From Paenibacillus_AB hodogayensis (lineage in GTDB: Bacteria; Bacillota; Bacilli; Paenibacillales; NBRC-103111), in the NCBI RefSeq assembly GCF_039536325.1, contig NZ_BAAAYO010000021.1, positions 124,001 to 188,000 on the forward strand: 64,000 bases of DNA, read 5' to 3'. Both the position numbers and the translations under genes were made by a program. This document shows positions 61,734 through 64,000 of the stretch, in pieces. Position 1 is the first letter of the stretch. Every line of letters begins with the position of its first letter. The notes below the pieces were generated by a model. It worked only from the letters and a program-made list of their open reading frames with translations. It searched no databases and was not told the DNA's origin.

Positions 61734-64000
61734 TGATGAACAAGTTAACGAGCTTTTCCATGAAAAACGTGGCGGCGATTCTGATCATCTGCGCGATATT
61801 GTTCGGGGCAGGCGGCCTTTCCGCCGTTTCTCTGAAGCAGGAGACGATGCCGGATATTTCGCTGCCGCTGGTGTTTGTCACCACGGTGTATACGGCGCCT
61901 CCGCGCGATGTCATGGAGGATGTCAGCAAGCCGCTCGAGAAAGCGATCGCGGGAGCGGAGGGCGTCAAAAAAATCCATTCGACCTCCTCGGACAATTTCT
62001 CGATGATTCAAATCGAGCTGGCGAACGGACGCAAGCCGGAAGACGCCAAGCAGGACATTGAAAGCCTGCTCGCCAACGTCAAGCTGCCGCAAAAGGCGGA
62101 GAAGCCGCAGGTGTTGACGTTCGGCTTCGGCTCGATACCGGTCTACAATTTGGCGATCAGCGGTAAAAACGGCATGAGCCAGGAAGAGCTGGACCGGATT
62201 TTCAACGATATTTTCGAGCCGACGCTCGGCACGCTCAGCGGTCTCGACCATGTCGATGCGATCGGCAACCAGGAAGCGCTTCTGAAGCTGAAGCTTGATC
62301 TGAACGCCATCTTGAACTACGGCTTGACGCCGAATCAAGTATCCCAAAGCATTCAGGCGTCGATCGTCTCCAGCCCTGCGGGCAGCGTCAAGTTCGGGGG
62401 CAACAACCAGATGGTTCGGATCAATAGCGACCTGGACAGCCTGTACGGTCTGGAAAATATGAAATTGACCACGCCTACGGGCGATACGGTGCTGCTGAAG
62501 CAGATCGCCAAGGTCGAAGCGATCTCCGAATCGACCTTCTTGTCCCGGCTGAATGGCGAACCGGCCATCGCGGTGTCGCTGTTCAAAACGAAAGAAGCCA
62601 ATACCGTCCAATTTTCCGCCCAAATCGACAAACTGGTCGAACAGTGGAAGGCGGAGTACCCGGACGTTTCGTTTACGACGATCATGAATCAGGCGGTGGA
62701 GGTCAAAAAATCGATCAACGGCATGCTGAAAGAAGGGGCCATAGGGGCTTTTCTCGCTGCGGCAATGATCCTGCTGTTTTTGCGGAACATGCGCATGACG
62801 CTGATCGTGCTCGTCTCCATCCCGTTGTCGGTGCTGCTCACGCTGCTCGTCATGAACGGGCTTGACATCTCGCTCAATATTATGACGCTCGGCGGCTTGA
62901 CGATCGCGATCGGGCGCGTCGTGGACGACAGTATCGTCGTCATCGAGAATATTTACAGCGAGCTGCAAAAAAGCCAGAACCGCAACGAATCGGTCATCAA
63001 GCTGGCTACGGCCAGAGTGGCATCCGCCATTACCTCTTCGACGATTACGACGGTGGGCGTGTTTGCGCCGATCTCGTTCGTCGGCGGCATTCTCGGAGAC
63101 ATTTTCCGGCCGTTCGCGATTACGCTCGTCGTGTCCCTGCTGGCGTCCCTGCTGGTCGCCTTGACCGTCATTCCGATGCTGGCCAAGCTGCTGGTGCTCA
63201 ATAGCGACAACGTCAAGCACCACGAGTCGGCCGACGGCAAATTCATGAGCGCGTACAAGCGCCTCATCGGCTGGGCGCTTGCCAACCCGAAGAAAACCGT
63301 CCTGACGTCCGTCCTGCTGCTGGTCGTCACCGTGGGCGGCACAGTGCCGTTCCTCGGAAGCGAGTTTATACCGGAAAGCTTGAACGGCAAAGACATGCAG
63401 TTCAGCATCCGCATGCAACGCGAGACGTCCTTCGAAACGATGGACGCCAAGGTCAAGGAAATCGAGGCGCTGCTCGCCGAACAGAAGGACCCGAAGGGCG
63501 AAGCGGCCTTCACGTACATCGAATCGATGGTCGGCTACGACAACAGTGACGATCGCGTGCCGTACAAAAGCGTCGTTTTGGCGTCCTCCTCGGAGGCTTC
63601 GAACCCGACCGAGCTCGTGAAAGAGACCGAAGCGAAAATAGCCGCCCTGCTGCCGAGCGGCTCCGAGGTAACCGGCAACTTGACGGCAACCGCAGGCATG
63701 GGAACCGGCGAAGACTTCGCCTACCTGCTCAAAGGCGACGACTTGCTTCAGCTGGAAGCGGGGGCGGCCTTGATTAAAGAAAAAATGCGGGAATTCCCCG
63801 AGCTCTCGGACATTAAAGACAGTCTCAGCGAGAAAAAGACCGAGGTGGAGGTCAAGGTCGATCAGAACAAGGCGCGTCTGTACGGCTTGACCGCGGCTCA
63901 AGTGCTCGAAAGCGTATCGAGCTGGCTGTCCGAAGTGAAGTTCGGGGAGTACCGGTTCGATAATACCGTCTTCCGGGTAACGATAATGCTGGACGATCGG
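61734..64000 (+). CDS. RND-family efflux transporter (SwrC/AcrB-like), C-terminus cut by the window
   Basis: At least 755 residues, open to the right edge. The first helix (NVAAILIICAILFGAGGLSAV) is followed by the periplasmic-type porter domain (PDISLPLVFVTTVYTAPPRD). Membrane helices include a GRVVDDSIVVIENIY segment whose paired aspartates are the proton-relay residues of AcrB, and EFIPESLNGKDMQFSI opens the second porter half. It resembles SwrC, which exports surfactin-like compounds in Bacilli. GGAGGA lies 8 bases before ATG 61734. No membrane-fusion partner gene precedes it; a fused or separate partner could lie beyond the window. Confidence 0.92.

Noticed and set aside
61745..63901. 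A 718-codon minus-strand open frame opposite the RND pump
   Set aside because: It is very rich in Arg, Gln, His and Asp, with no recognisable domain or ribosome-binding site. The plus strand in this stretch has clear RND motifs. It is a codon-bias shadow.

Overview
The window looks like chromosomal DNA of a soil or plant-associated Firmicute, most likely Paenibacillus or a close relative. The reasons are Gram-positive ribosome-binding sites (AGGAGG), many TTG and GTG starts, lipoprotein-anchored solute-binding proteins, six AraC-type regulators (one broken) beside carbohydrate genes, a GntR/LacI hybrid regulator, and a Fur box of the Bacillus type. No rRNA, tRNA, CRISPR array or intact transposase was found.

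Layout. 1-1.9 kb: tail of a malonate decarboxylase operon (mdcE end, mdcG, mdcH). 1.9-4.2 kb: an SGNH-hydrolase lipoprotein and a convergent type-B carboxylesterase. 4.4-15.1 kb: a polysaccharide locus with a GntR/LacI regulator, solute-binding lipoprotein, GH43, GH51, GH2 and a sulfatase, suited to an arabinose-containing and probably sulfated polymer. 15.2-18.1 kb: a DUF4037 protein and an ECF sigma/DUF4179 anti-sigma pair. 18.2-21.5 kb: a decayed copper locus with three near-identical CsoR-type boxes, an MFS remnant, csoR, a CopA fragment fused to another protein, a siroheme-reductase-like half protein and a glutaredoxin. 21.7-25.4 kb: AraC, Gfo/Idh/MocA oxidoreductase and solute-binding protein. 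25.5-27.1 kb: scars (thioesterase remnant, frameshifted Stf0 sulfotransferase) with two copies of a hairpin repeat. 27.1-29.9 kb: AraC, cupin and neutral-ceramidase-like hydrolase.

29.9-37.2 kb: an IclR regulator, an MFS transporter, 5-oxoprolinase genes pxpB, pxpC and pxpA, and a two-subunit FAD/2Fe-2S oxidoreductase. Two matching promoter-palindrome modules stand before the transporter and before pxpB. This is the most coherent candidate for a new catabolic system here. 37.3-46.1 kb: a beta-helix pectate-lyase-like protein, a GNAT-type acyltransferase, two AraC regulators, a solute-binding protein, and a Gfo/Idh/MocA plus sugar isomerase pair. A 75-bp promoter module occurs three times in this stretch. 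46.2-53.5 kb: a CAP-domain lipoprotein with an apparent ATT start, a MerR regulator with a 19-bp-spacer promoter, a serine hydrolase, a DHA2 MFS exporter behind tandem Fur boxes, a broken AraC regulator, an alpha/beta hydrolase and an SRPBCC protein. 53.6-60.4 kb: AraC, esterase, solute-binding protein, sialidase-like protein and a Tat-exported beta-helix protein. 60.5-64 kb: an unknown protein, an Imm22-like protein, and the start of an RND efflux pump cut by the window edge.

The four solute-binding lipoproteins resemble each other, and none has a permease or ATPase gene nearby, so they probably share a transporter encoded elsewhere. Several genes carry frameshifts or stops. These could be true decay or sequencing errors, and raw reads would decide.
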